Assembly: GCF_014066305.1 (NCBI RefSeq)
Contig: NW_023501081.1
Span: 248,001-312,000, forward strand
Direction of reading: 5' to 3'
Length of the DNA stretch: 64,000 nucleotides
From: Letharia columbiana
Taxonomy: Eukaryota; Ascomycota; Lecanoromycetes; Lecanorales; Parmeliaceae
Under the pieces are notes generated by a model. The model was not told the DNA's origin and made no database searches. It saw nothing but the letters and a program-made list of their open reading frames with translations. Positions 1 to 11,207 of this stretch are shown piece after piece (the stretch's first letter is position 1; every line of letters begins with the position of its first letter). The translations under genes and the position numbers were made by a program.

Positions 1-706
1 GTGGAGCTAGGAATTGTCCTTGTACGCGAAGATGAGGGATGGTGCTGAGAACATAATTGGGGATTTGGGAGACGTATTTATGACTTCAGAAATTCAAAAA
101 TGTACAGTAGACTGCGCTATTCTGGGAATTCTGAAACCCATTTTTTATACGAGAGTGAAGCCAGGGGCATGATGGGTTTTAGGAAGAGATACGAGTCTTG
201 GCATAAGACGACGATGGCGAACACATGTAAGGTAAAGACTGCATGAAATCGGTCAAACATCATGAGGGAGGAAATGGCGGCTGATTCAAAGTATCCTATG
301 ACCAGTATTTGCTACTTTAGCGTCCTTACCATGCCTTGGCTCGGGTCTGCCATTCTCGCCGCCCTCGCCTATCTGCTGCACCTTCCTACTATGTCATTAG
401 ATCTTTCTTCCGCAGCGCCTACTTTATGCAAAATGGAAATGAGCCTCTCACCTGAACGACGCCTCATCGCTTCCCCGTAAAGTAGGCATTGACGAAGCGA
501 TGTAGAGGAAATCGAAAAGAATAGGAAAGAGAAAGGAAATAAGCAACAACTCCTCATACTTGAGTCTCATCGCTGCTCTGATTTGAGCTCCAGCTCTATA
601 TTCTAATTGTAATCGCATGGTAGAGTGACGGTTGGATGATGGACGGATAGAGTTAAAGAAAACAGGATTCGGTTAACGTGGCTGCTCATTAGGCACCAAC
701 CAATTC
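1..706. other. no gene recognised
   Basis: Only short open frames occur on either strand, and overlapping frames are equally open in the 262-557 stretch. No recognisable domain, RNA gene or repeat was seen. The stretch probably holds the 3' flank of the GCP4-like gene to its right and the flank of a gene beyond the left edge. Confidence 0.5.
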
Positions 707-2989
707 TCATGCCAGGTTTTGCACGTTGCCGTAATCCAATTTCAAAAGCAAGCGATCAACGTCGCCGCCAGTCCATGGGACAAATCCATCATGTTGCATA
801 AGCCCCTGGTCGCCACGGTAGTTCCGTTCGGCACTTCTTGCGACATCGATGGCCCGCAACGCCTCTATCAAAGCCTGTACGCCGCTAGCGACCTTAGCAC
901 GAGAAGCCTTCAAGTCAAGCACTAGTCTCTCTTCTTCCGCGGCGAAGTAGTTCGTCGCAATCGAGACTTCGTTCTGCGTGTCTGAGTCCATGTTCCGCTG
1001 GATGGTATCGAGACGCTGCATCAAGGCCGACATATGATCTATGGATGTCATGAATCTACGCAACGCCGTGGTAAAGGTTGGGTCATGGAGTAGGAGTGCT
1101 TTTTCAAGGGATGCTAGATAGCGTTTGTGTGCTTGCGTCAGAGTCTCGGGATCCTGGAAGGACCTCGCTGCTGGTTCTGGAACCGGTTGTGAAGAAGTTG
1201 GCCTCGGGCTACGGGACCGTCCACTCGAGCCAATTGAGGACATGAAACTGTCATTTACAGATCGCAGGTCGTGAGGCAAAGTTGGCATCAGCCATCGATG
1301 GAATGTTGACCAAGAACTCCTCACAACTTCTCCTTGAAAGAATTCTCCGAGTTCCGCAAGGAAAAAGGCTGCGGAGGCAATTGTGGCCCAGATAGGGCGC
1401 AGAATCCTCCCACGGTAACCTGCTCGGGTTCTCATCCGGGCAATTACGTCAAAAGCATGGTGGTGTTCCAGAGATTCTGGCGCCTTCGGACATGGATGGT
1501 CTCTCCGAAGGACCGACAGCAAGAATAGCTTACTGAGGCGAAGATGTGCTCTTCGGATCGATAAAAGATAGGCATGAATGTGAGAATAAGTATCGACATC
1601 AGATGCAGAAAGGAAAAGGTCTAATGGAGACGGCACACGAAGGGTTAGTATTGTTGGTGCAGGCAGCAAAAGATCATTGAAAGAAGCCAACGAAGGCTTA
1701 GAAGTATGGTCTGCATCCACTGTTCTGATAGACAGGCGGATGAGTTCCCGAGCCTGATCAAGCTCCTCATCCACATCTTCGTCGTCAAGACTCTGGTACG
1801 ACGCTAAAGCGGTCCAAGCTCGAGCCAGCACGGCAGATACTTCTCCCTCCTTGATGGTCATGCTGGCCAGCTCATTGACTAGGTTCTGCTTAGATCTTAC
1901 GGCTTGATTTCTAGATGTAAGACGCTCGTCGGCGGCAGTGAGGAGGGCCACGGCGAATTCCCCCCGTTCAAGAAGGAAGAATTCTTTCAGTATTTGTAGC
2001 ATCTCCAAAACCTTAGTCAATGGTAGTAATTTTTGCAGTGCGTTTTGGGACAGTGAAAGCCGAATTGCTCCAATGGCGGTCGAAAAGCTGGAAGAACTGA
2101 GGGGAAATTCCAGTGACGAGAGATGCGCGAGGTGGTTGGAAAGCAGCGCGAGCTCTGGAGCAGCCGCCTTAGAGGAGCCATCTGAGAAGGATGACTGTCG
2201 TTCTCGAATATGATTAAGAGACCTGCCGATGAAGAGGATTGAGTGCGCTGTGTGTGGAGTGACGAAGCAAGGGACCAGGCTGTCTTGGACGCAATACTCC
2301 CATGGTAATTCAGTCTGGCTCATGCTAGCTGCATGACGAGCAATGAAGAAGTCCCCAGCCCCGTAGGCTGGATGTCGACCGTAGAGAACCCATGCAGAAG
2401 TTTGCTTGAGCCACGCAGTCTCTGCCACTCTCACTAGATCAAGAGAGATCGCCTCGATGTCAGGGTATCCGGTGTGTGTAGATTCTCTGAGATGGCCAAT
2501 GAGCTCAGCCGCCGTGCGGCTTTCATGCTTCGATCGCGTATGCTGTGCTTCTCCTGGCGCAGGTGCCTGGATGTATTGTACGAGCTTCCAGAGCCATTCA
2601 AGCTTTCGACTCCATCCATCAAATGCCCCAACAATGGCGGACAGTGGTACAATATTGTGGGCACCGACGATGCGTGCATCTTCTCTCAGTATTTCTTGTT
2701 CCACCTCCAAGATTTTTTGTTGAAAATTCGCAAGGTATATGGAGATGATAGCTGTCGATACGGCGCGGCAGACTGTCGATGGGTGAATTGAGGATATGGC
2801 TGAGGCATTGTCCCGGATATTCCTATTCCTGTCACCAAGATTGTGAGCTAAGGACTGCAGCAAGGCCTGCTCTGCAGGAGAGAGGAAGCTCTGCAGGAGC
2901 CCGTGACCCGCGCCAGCCTTGTGAGACTGGGGATATAAAAGCGGTGATGGACTACCCGAACCCAACGCCAAGAGGATTTCGTGGAGCAT
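707..2989 (-). CDS. GCP4: gamma-tubulin complex component 4-like (Spc97/Spc98 family)
   Basis: Uninterrupted 760-codon frame. The N-terminus MLHEILLALGSGSPSPLLY resembles the conserved start of GCP4 proteins, and the whole chain has the helical, Leu-rich character of the Spc97/Spc98 family. The C-terminal part (about residues 620-755) with LHDPTFTTALRRFM and a long helix matches the gamma-tubulin-binding GRIP2 half. Known of the family: GCP4 is a non-core subunit of the gamma-tubulin ring complex at microtubule-organising centres and helps nucleate microtubules. A Ser/Pro-rich insert (SRSPRPTSSQPVPEPA) lies around residue 590 and is probably a disordered loop. Length fits GCP4 (about 650-900 aa). 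GCP5 or GCP6 are less likely because they are longer. The ATG at 2989 is chosen because the family motif starts there. Confidence 0.78.
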   Translation of the reverse strand: MLHEILLALGSGSPSPLLYPQSHKAGAGHGLLQSFLSPAEQALLQSLAHNLGDRNRNIRDNASAISSIHPSTVCRAVSTAIISIYLANFQQKILEVEQEILREDARIVGAHNIVPLSAIVGAFDGWSRKLEWLWKLVQYIQAPAPGEAQHTRSKHESRTAAELIGHLRESTHTGYPDIEAISLDLVRVAETAWLKQTSAWVLYGRHPAYGAGDFFIARHAASMSQTELPWEYCVQDSLVPCFVTPHTAHSILFIGRSLNHIRERQSSFSDGSSKAAAPELALLSNHLAHLSSLEFPLSSSSFSTAIGAIRLSLSQNALQKLLPLTKVLEMLQILKEFFLLERGEFAVALLTAADERLTSRNQAVRSKQNLVNELASMTIKEGEVSAVLARAWTALASYQSLDDEDVDEELDQARELIRLSIRTVDADHTSKPSLASFNDLLLPAPTILTLRVPSPLDLFLSASDVDTYSHIHAYLLSIRRAHLRLSKLFLLSVLRRDHPCPKAPESLEHHHAFDVIARMRTRAGYRGRILRPIWATIASAAFFLAELGEFFQGEVVRSSWSTFHRWLMPTLPHDLRSVNDSFMSSIGSSGRSRSPRPTSSQPVPEPAARSFQDPETLTQAHKRYLASLEKALLLHDPTFTTALRRFMTSIDHMSALMQRLDTIQRNMDSDTQNEVSIATNYFAAEEERLVLDLKASRAKVASGVQALIEALRAIDVARSAERNYRGDQGLMQHDGFVPWTGGDVDRLLLKLDYGNVQNLA

Positions 2990-3702
2990 TTCGTGGAGGC
3001 GTCATGCTGGTGTTGCAATGAGACCAAGACGTATCAGGAGCACAAACATCAAAGACGCGCCAAGAAATAACACGTGACATGTAGAGCAGCATGTACACCG
3101 GATGGTCGAAACTATAATGGACCAGGCTGAACGGCTATTGAAACATTGGGATATCGCGTTTCAGCAAGGTAAGGCTTCAGCGACGTTCAGAAGCCAATGA
3201 CGAGCGTACTTCCATGCTATGAGGTTACGAAATACATACATTTCACTTGCATCGATAGGAAAGATTGAGTGCAGACTAGAATGTACCTATGTGGAGTCTG
3301 ACACTACTAGTGACATTGTTTCGCAAGTCGACTGTCCCCATCCCCAACATACTCCACGAGTACTGACGCCAAATGATTATGTTCTACCTGAAGACCATGG
3401 ACTACAAGAGATGCTTGGATACTCATTTTATGAAAAGCGACCCATTCTGTCTGGTTGATGAGACTCCACAACCTTAGAAGAAAAGACCAGAATGACCGAC
3501 GAAACGTTCAGACAATTCCATGCATCCTCAATCCCTCCATGACCAATCCCTGATCCAGACCTTCGTATTTGCCATGATCATCTGTACGTAGGACAACAGC
3601 GAACCCTCCAGTCCTTTCCATGCATGCTTAACCCCTCCGTAACCAATCTTTGATCAAGCCAAACCATATGTTTGCCAAGATCATCTATCGGTTTCGCCCA
3701 GA
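2990..3702. other. intergenic; one small doubtful ORF
   Basis: Space upstream of the GCP4-like gene and downstream of the next minus-strand gene. A plus-strand frame of 79 codons starts with ATG at 3219 and ends at 3458. It has no recognisable motif and no support beyond being open, so it is not called as a gene. An imperfect duplicated phrase around 3530-3560 and 3608-3660 (dispersed words such as CCATGCAT and CCCTCC.TAACCAAT) looks like a small degenerate repeat. Confidence 0.4.
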
Positions 3703-5294
3703 TCATATGTACGTGGGACGGTAGCGATCTCCGTAAACGTGACCACTAAAGGGTTTTCGCTCCGCATGCGGCTTGTGGCGATGTCCGAACACACGACGTA
3801 CAGACTGGCCAGCAGAGGCAGGATAGAGCTGATGAGGTAGATCTGAGCGTCTACGCTCGGCCAGGTTCGTATTTTGCTGGCGGTAGTCGGGTTTTCGTGA
3901 TACCTGATGTTCCTGAATACGAGAAGTGATAGGTCTCGGCTTTGTATCTGAAGCTCGGCCTCTGGGGACAGGGTCAGAATTGCCCAATGGCGGAGCCACA
4001 GATGGACGGGGACCTCGCATCTTAGCAGGCTCTTGGGGAACATTCTCCCAATTCTCATCGAAACGGCGCTTCTTGCCTCCAGACCCTTGCTCTGCTATTG
4101 CTATAGTCTCCTCAAGGGTAGCTCTCAACTCATCCAGCATCTTTCCTCCGGGTCGGGTCTGCTTCGCCGCGATGTATGCGAGGCAATTTTCCGTTGTGTC
4201 GCGCAAGAATTTGGCTGACTTTGTGCGCTCTAGGGTCTTCGCTGGCGTGGCATCGTAATCTTTCCTTGCTTTATGGTACACGATGAACAGCCTTTTGAGC
4301 TTCTCGTCCCCATAGTTCTCGTCTTGCTCGCCAGCGATATGAGGCATTTCAGAGATTCGGGACTCTTCGCTACCGTCGGAGATGAACCATGCCTCACTGA
4401 CTGGCTTGTCGTCACTCAATGCTGAATGGCTACATGATGGCAGAGCGCAACTTCCTGCTTTAGGTAACTGATTAGGCTTGCTGCCGTAGGCTTCTACTGT
4501 TGATGAGCATTAGCGGCGGGGCTCACTGGTCGACCAGGTGGGGCCTATGAACATACGGCTCAGGATAGAGTGCCTTGTCTGAATCATTGTGTCCAAAGTT
4601 GTAGCTCTGTCGGATTCTGACACGAACTTGAGACCTAGGATCTCATCCACGTAGAGTTCGACTGCAGGGATGAGATCTTCTTTCTTCTCCATGAGAACAC
4701 CGAAGGCTTTTTGGATAACCGTGATTTCACCATGGGCAAGTACTTGGGAGCGCTGGCAAATCACATGTAGGTCTTGGTTCAAGCTACTCAAAAAGAAGTG
4801 CTTGAATTCAGAGGACCCGCACAACTCAGATACAACCGGGTGGAGTCTATTGACAGAGCGGCAGTTGTTGACAATGGCGCGCATCTTTGTGTCAAGGTTC
4901 AAGTACGACGCAGACATGGCGAAGTTTTTCCCTGTAGTAGTCTTGATTGCGATTGAACGCGTTCGGCCTGGAGTGTTGCAACGCTTTGGAAGTATCTGGG
5001 TATTCGTCGAAAGGTCAAGCAAAAGCTAGAGAGTTGAGCTGTAGCTGTGATGTTCGCAGCGAATTTAAGATTGCCAAGAGTCGAAAGATCGTGACGCTCA
5101 GCTTGGTCGAGCTCGCTAGCTGTTGTGTTGACGAAATATAGCGTGTCGCTAGGTCGCGACAGGTCTTCATCGCGCCGTGATAGCAAGCAAATCTGCCATG
5201 CTCCACTTCGAAGCTCACAACCCAGCCTCTTGATCCAACAGTTGACATCTGACGCAACTTTTTTGTGGAAAGCAGCTATTCTGAATAGCACCAT
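3703..5294 (-). CDS. hypothetical multi-exon protein
   Basis: I do not recognise this protein. The last exon (4496-3703) and the middle exon (ending 4557) are in one frame apart from a stop at about 4510. A good intron, GTATGT donor at 4556, GCTAATG branch and CAACAG acceptor at 4497 (60 bp), removes the stop and keeps the frame (phase 1), so these two pieces are one gene. The upstream piece, starting at an ATG in good context (5294, ACCATGG), is open to about 4930 in another frame. The junction into the middle exon, somewhere between 5100 and 4940, could not be fixed. The C-terminal ~130 residues are basic, Arg/Pro-rich and probably disordered, with a KKRRF patch. The middle part is helical. 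No signal peptide or membrane segment is visible. Function unknown. Confidence 0.55.
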
Positions 5295-7200
5295 GGTCGC
5301 TCCTGTGGCCAACCTCTATAACACTCAATGGAAGCGCAGCAGGGCACTCAAATAAGACGACCGATCTATTCCCACGTCATCCGGCTCAGGTTTGGACTCA
5401 AGTTGCACACTTCTGGCCTCAAAGACTCTATGCTTGACTTCCATAGACATAAACCACGCACTCGTCTAGCCCAAAAATATCTACATTCATCACCCGCATA
5501 CAACATGGCGTGGCTCCCTTGACTTGCGAGGCGCCAAGTCGCCTTATACTGGGGACTCTAGGATGGCAGCAGGAGTGACGATGGCTGCGCTCACAGGAGA
5601 TCTTAAACCAACGGCCATAAAGCCATACAGTAAGCATATGGTGTAAGGACCAACGGCCAACCCAGGGATAAAAAGGGGCCATTTGGCTATCATTCTCAAT
5701 GTTTGAAGAGCTTGGGATCAGGCAAAAGGGGAGAAAAGCTGGGTGAGAAGCCGAAGCCCATATGACGACGGGCTGCTAAACATCTAAGGGGTAATGACAA
5801 TCAGACTTGCAAAGTCTCATTGCAACCATTCACGAATATCCAATCTTCTAAGAGGCTCAGGTCGTCATGGTCTAAATGACAGCGGGTGGGTACGTCAATA
5901 TTGAGAAAGCGAGGAGAGCGCGCAGAAAACGATGCCCAGCCAGTCACTCTGATGATCACAGGGCAAACAGAGACATGGAGAGGCGAGACAGACTCAAATG
6001 CTGAGAGCATGGCTCTTCTCAATCTCCATTGAATGTTCTAGCCTTGTCCGAAGCGCCGAAAGAGCGATATTACTCAGCGCCGACGCTCACTGGTATTTGC
6101 AGGCAATATTCGAAGACTCTTCCAAATTGTTTCTCCACATTGAAGCATCCCAGGAAAAGGCGGTGGTCCAGTAAATGGAAGTTGAAGGATGACATGTCGT
6201 TCGCTCTTTAAAGGATATTAGGTAAGCGCGCTTGACTCTCTATCCGCAGATCCTTCGGTCGACCACTCTTTAACCATCATTGAGCAACAGACCCAGATAC
6301 GACGATGGAGTGATTCATTGGCATACGCACTCATGCGACCCTTTCACTGTGGATGATGCACCCTTCTAGATTCTCACTCGTCCACACATTTGTTTCCTGG
6401 CACGCCACCAGCAAATGACCGATCATCAATCCACTGCCTTCATTTCGACAATTCAGTCGAAAGGCCAGCGAGCTCTGGGATATCTGACGTTTACCAGAGA
6501 TGGAAATATACAGGCCCGTTGTACACCAAAAAGGAGATTGACTGCCCGCTATAGGAGTGAGGCGTGTAGATGTCTTCTCCAGCGAGCTACACGGTTCGTG
6601 GGAGGCTTTATCGGATGCAGGGAAGGGAATGAGGGACACAATCGGTCGAGTAAAGGAAGGACAGAAGTGCATCAAATTCTTGAATCAAGTGTTGCGGTCT
6701 TGTGGCATTGCTCTCTCATCACCGGGGTGACTCGTCTCTTCGGTAAGCTACGCCCAACATTGTGGCTCGAGTGGGGAGATCTATCTGTATAGACCGTCTT
6801 CTCAAGATCAATGCTGAGATACTAAAGTTGCACGATCTTAGTGTACGTGACGTAGACTTGGTTTGAGACTCTTACTGCATTCAGGGCGTCGCGAAAAAAC
6901 ATAAAATCGAATACCTGACGTTAAAAGTATTCGGTCCGAGTACGAGATTCAAAGTTGAAGTAGAAGGAGCATTCGCGTTGTTCATGGAGATATGCAAATT
7001 AGAGTTGTTGGCCGCCTGGTCAACGAAATATGGTCATGACGACTTCCGTTCAACACTTCCCATCCACCTTCTTCTTCATATCCAATCAACATCCCACCCC
7101 TCAAATCAATCATTTTTGAGAGCGTATACACTCCTTCATCGTCTGTTCCCCCTTGGGCAATCACAAAGCAGTCTCTGCTACACATTCATTGCTGCCCGTC
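5295..7200. other. intergenic, no supported gene
   Basis: A 1.9-kb region between divergent genes (hypothetical on - and GMC oxidoreductase on +). Open frames up to 125 codons exist (for example 6415-6792 on + and 6331-6675 on -), but they overlap each other antisense, show no recognisable motif, and no splice signals extend them. The pyrimidine-rich stretch just before 7200 is likely the promoter/5' UTR of the GMC gene. Confidence 0.5.
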
Positions 7201-10200
7201 ATGGTGAGGTTCACGTCGGCCGTGCTGGCTGTTTTCTTATACTTGATACCTGCAGCTCTTGGAGTCCATCTTCACGGAAGAGACATCAATGAGCCACTCC
7301 TTGAGTCTTATGATTACATCGTTGTTGGCTGTGGCATCAGCGGGCTTGTCGTCAGTAATCGACTCTCGGAAATTGCATCTCGGACTGTCCTTTGCATCGA
7401 AGCCGGTGACGCGTGAGTACTATCCTCCTTGAGTCAAGTGCTATTGCTTACTTTAACAGGGATCATTATGAGGCCGTTGTTCAGGACCCAGTCTATGTGG
7501 GAGCAGACATTGGTGGTATCTACGACTGGGACCTTGAAACTGTACCACAGACTCAACTCGACGGCAACACTCGGCCAATGCCGCAGGGCAAAGTCCTCGG
7601 TGGCGGCAGCATCTTGAATGCTATGTGCTGGAATCGAGGTGGATCCGATGACTTTGATGCCTGGGAAGCCTTTGGCAATCCTGGATGGGGCTGGGCTAGC
7701 ATCCTACCGTATTTCATGAAGGCAAGTTACTCCGATGGCTCACTGCATTGGTATCTGACATATACCCTAGAGTGAGACATATACCCCTGTATATTCCGAC
7801 GAGATTGCAGACGAATATTCGATCCACTACAACCCTGCTGTTCATGGAACATCTGGTCCTGTGCAGGTCAGCTATCCCAAGTATTTCTATCCTCAATCCA
7901 GTACGTACTCCTTCCGGTCTGCACTGGGTCACGTTACATCTAATTGCACTAGTCAATCTCTTCGCTGGGATGAATCTCCTTGGTCTACCGACGCAATTTG
8001 ACCCCAACGATGGTACTTCTGCAGGACCTGCTTTCGTGCCCACAGACCTTGACCCAAACAACCAAACACGTTCCGATGCTCGTCGGACCTACTTCGATCC
8101 CTACGTCACCAGAAGCAATTTCCATGTCATCACTGGACAGCATGTGACACGAGTGCTGATCGAAGGTACTGGTGGCAATGGCGAAGTGGACAACCCAACC
8201 TCTGGTGGCAACGACAATGGCAACGGGCCTGCCTCAGGCAACAATGACGGCTTTGGATTTGGTCCAGGTGGAAGCACTCCTCCTCTATCAGGGCAAATGC
8301 CTCCTCGCTTTGTCCGTAGACAGGACCCTGGCAATTCTAACTTAAGAGTTTCAGGAGTTGAAGTAGGTGACCGTCCTTCCCTTTGATGCACTCAGCTAAA
8401 TATTTTAAGTTCGCACCCAATGCTTCTGCTCCACGTCAAACAGTCTACGCTACTAGGGAAGTCATAGTTGCTGCTGGTGCATTGCACTCCGCCCAGCTTC
8501 TACAATTATCTGGCATTGGACCAGAGTTATTGCTCAATCAGTACAACATAACTGTAGCGCTCAGTCTGCCAGGTGTAGGCAATAACCTTCAAGATCACCC
8601 TCTCGTCGGAACTTTCTATCCTTGTATGTTTTTGCTGATCCATAAATCCCCGTTGCTGGACGCTGACCATAGGGGTAGATAATAACGCCAGCTATCCCTC
8701 GCCAACTGAGCTAACGACCAACGCTACCTATAATCTGGAAGCTGAACAAGAATATGACACGGACAAGACTGGTAAGCAAATGTCTATGCTTCTAACTTTG
8801 GATTGTGGCTGAAGGCTTAGGTCCTTGGACGGCTGGATCCCCAAATGCATTGGCGTTTAATCCTCTGCCATTGATCAGCAACAATTCAGCCAGCATTCTT
8901 AGCAACGCTAGCAGCCAGAACCCAACGGACTACCTGGTTGCTGGGCTAGATCCCACGATTATCGCTGGTTATACTGCTCAGAAACAATCTTTGGTGACAC
9001 GATTGGCGCAAAACACCGTAGCTGCATATGAGATCATCAACAACAATGCTGGAAGCTTGACAGTATCTGTCATGCATCCTTTCTCTCGCGGTACCTGCTA
9101 CATTCAGTCTGCTGACCCGTTCCAGCCACCTGCTATCGATCCTCGATGGCTCACCAACCCTGTGGATAGACAAGTCCTGATTGAGGCACTGTTATTCAAC
9201 CGACAGATCCTTGCCACTCCTCCTATGGTCGAGTTGCAAGCGGCACAATTTGTACCGCCTGTTGACGCTGATGAAGACGCAATTAATCAAGTGATCAACA
9301 ACGGAATACGCACCGAATTCCACCCTAGTGGCACATTGGCAATGCTCCCACTTGAGCAGGGCGGTGTTGTGGATTCGCACTTACGGGTTTGGGGTATGTT
9401 TCGCAGTGTATTCTTCCTTGTTGTTACCGAACTGGGTTGGAAGACATATTTCAGGGAATACAATGCTCTTTTTTGTTCCCTTTAGCCATCTCAAGACTTC
9501 ATCCCCTGCCCTAAAGAAGCTCTGCTGACTCCGCAATTTGTGTAGGTACGCAGAACTTGAGAGTGGTCGACGCAGGGATCTTCCCGGTAATCCCAGCTGC
9601 ACATTTGCAGGCCGTAGTATACGGAGTAGCAGAGAAGGTATGAAAACCTGATTCTACTTTCGATGAGTACGGATCTAATGTTATTGCAAAGGCTGCCGAC
9701 ATCATCAAGGCGGACAATCTCTCTTCGAGCGCAGTGCCAGCACCGTCTTCAATGGCTACAGCCTTGTCGACAGCCCTAGCCACGTCTTCGGAGGTTGCTG
9801 TCCCAACGAGCGCTGTCCCGACATCATCCCCAACGATTGCAACCTTGTCGACAATGGCAGACTCTACAATTCTGGCCACCTCCTCAGTGCCAGTCATACC
9901 GTCCACGACCTCGACAGTGCAATCTGTGGCTATTTCAATCCCAGATTCTTCTACGACTTCTTCATCAATCCCGACAATGCACTCTACCGCTTCCTCAACT
10001 ATGAATACATCTGCAACCTATTTAGCTAACTCAGCTGTCTTCTCTGTCGCCACGTCAACGGCTCTGTTGTCTGCAAGCGCTTCACCAAATTCAACATTAC
10101 AACCTGTGTTGTCATCGACAACGACTTTGCCTGCAAGATTGTCTGCGTCTTCACCGGCAAGCATCCCACAAAGTTCAGCCGAATTGAGCAGTCACTCGTC

Positions 10201-10897
10201 CCAGTCGATCTTCTCATTTCCTTCGACGAGCATATTGTCGGCAAGCTTCTCTGCATTTTCGTCGTCAACCGTGCTACATAGTCCAGCGGAATTAAGCAGT
10301 CTCAACTCGCAACCGAGCTCCTCGCAGACTTCATCGGTAGTCGCGTTGACCGCGGAGATCAGCTCTATCCACATCACGACATCTTCTAGCGCAGCCAGTG
10401 AGCCTTCATTCTCGAGCTTAGCCATGACATCTGCGACGCAAGTAAGCTCAAGTACCACTTCATCCGGGACTTCCATGAGTCTATCTCTTTCTAGTCCAGC
10501 ACAGTTATCCACGTCCTCGACGCTGCCAAGTTCTCACGAATCAGTCCAGGAGTTCACCACAACGCTAGTCTCGAGCCTACCAAACTCCATATCCTTGCCT
10601 TCTATCACCAGAACGGCAACATCTCCATCTACGACAGATCATTCTACACCGGCCTTTTCACCTACTACCTTGCCAGGACCTGAGGAGCTTACTTCATCCA
10701 TCATTGGGGTGTTGACCTCTGCAGGCGTCCCGTCATCTGTTGCGTCTTCATTAGCACCCATCATCGTAGGAAGTCCTCCTGAAACCACAGGCATTCCATC
10801 GGCTTCCTCGACAGCAACGGAGACGGAACAGCAGCAAGAAAAGGCGGCTCTTGTTGCATTCATCCAGTGGTTTCTCAGCTTTTTCCACTTGGACTGA
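7201..10897 (+). CDS. secreted GMC oxidoreductase with long Ser/Thr-rich C-terminal tail
   Basis: Nine exons: 7201-7412, 7460-7721, 7771-7900, 7953-8362, 8410-8623, 8679-8771, 8821-9393, 9546-9637, 9692-10897; predicted 1063 aa. Residues 1-21 form a signal peptide. The FAD-binding GCGISG (GxGxxG) is at 43-48. GMC signatures GKVLGGGSILNAMCWNRG and GALHSAQLLQLSGIG are present. The catalytic pair is H608 (EFHPSGT) and H651 (PAAHLQ). Family role: FAD-dependent oxidation of alcohols or sugars outside the cell; this branch resembles aryl-alcohol oxidase and versicolorin B synthase-like enzymes, and the substrate is unknown. Oddities are a Gly/Asn-rich insert around residues 276-320 and, from about 672, a ~390-residue Ser/Thr/Ala/Pro tail in frame with the last exon, ending in a hydrophobic stretch (ALVAFIQWFLSFFHLD). 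Intron 2 is GC-AG. Converges with the radical SAM gene, 310 bp away. Confidence 0.85.
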
Positions 10898-11207
10898 CGA
10901 GGTCCGAGAGAGGAATTGAGTGTTGGAGGAGTGTTTCTTCTTTCCATCTCCGCTCGATCTCGCGTAATGCCTTAGCTACAGCTCTGCTTTGGGTCGCGGA
11001 GAAATTGCTTGGGTTAATGTCAAACTTGCTTACTTTCTTGTAACGCTGTAGATTAGGTTGCTAGATTACGATAGGTGCTAATATAATAATATGATGTCAT
11101 GCTATCGGCGATACCAACCGGGTGATGAAAGACTGCCTATTCAGTGCAATTTCCGGGTATGCAATAGTGGTTTCAGTTCTACGGATGGTCGCGCTACAGA
11201 CGAAGCA
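10898..11207. other. convergent 3' spacer
   Basis: 310 bp between the 3' ends of the GMC oxidoreductase gene (+) and the radical SAM gene (-). It is AT-rich around 11050-11090 (for example AATATAATAATATG), as expected for shared polyadenylation signals. No gene seen. Confidence 0.5.

Noticed and set aside
6331..6792. Overlapping 114- and 125-codon frames on opposite strands
   Set aside because: Neither has recognisable motifs, and each could be the shadow of the other.
9734..10897. Ser/Thr-rich frame as a separate gene
   Set aside because: It starts at a GTG with no ATG context, and a clean intron (9638-9691) puts it in frame with the GMC domain.
9511..10947. Several minus-strand and shifted frames of 80-130 codons antisense to the Ser/Thr-rich tail
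   Set aside because: They mirror the low-complexity coding strand (few stops arise opposite TCN/ACN codons) and have no recognisable sequence of their own.
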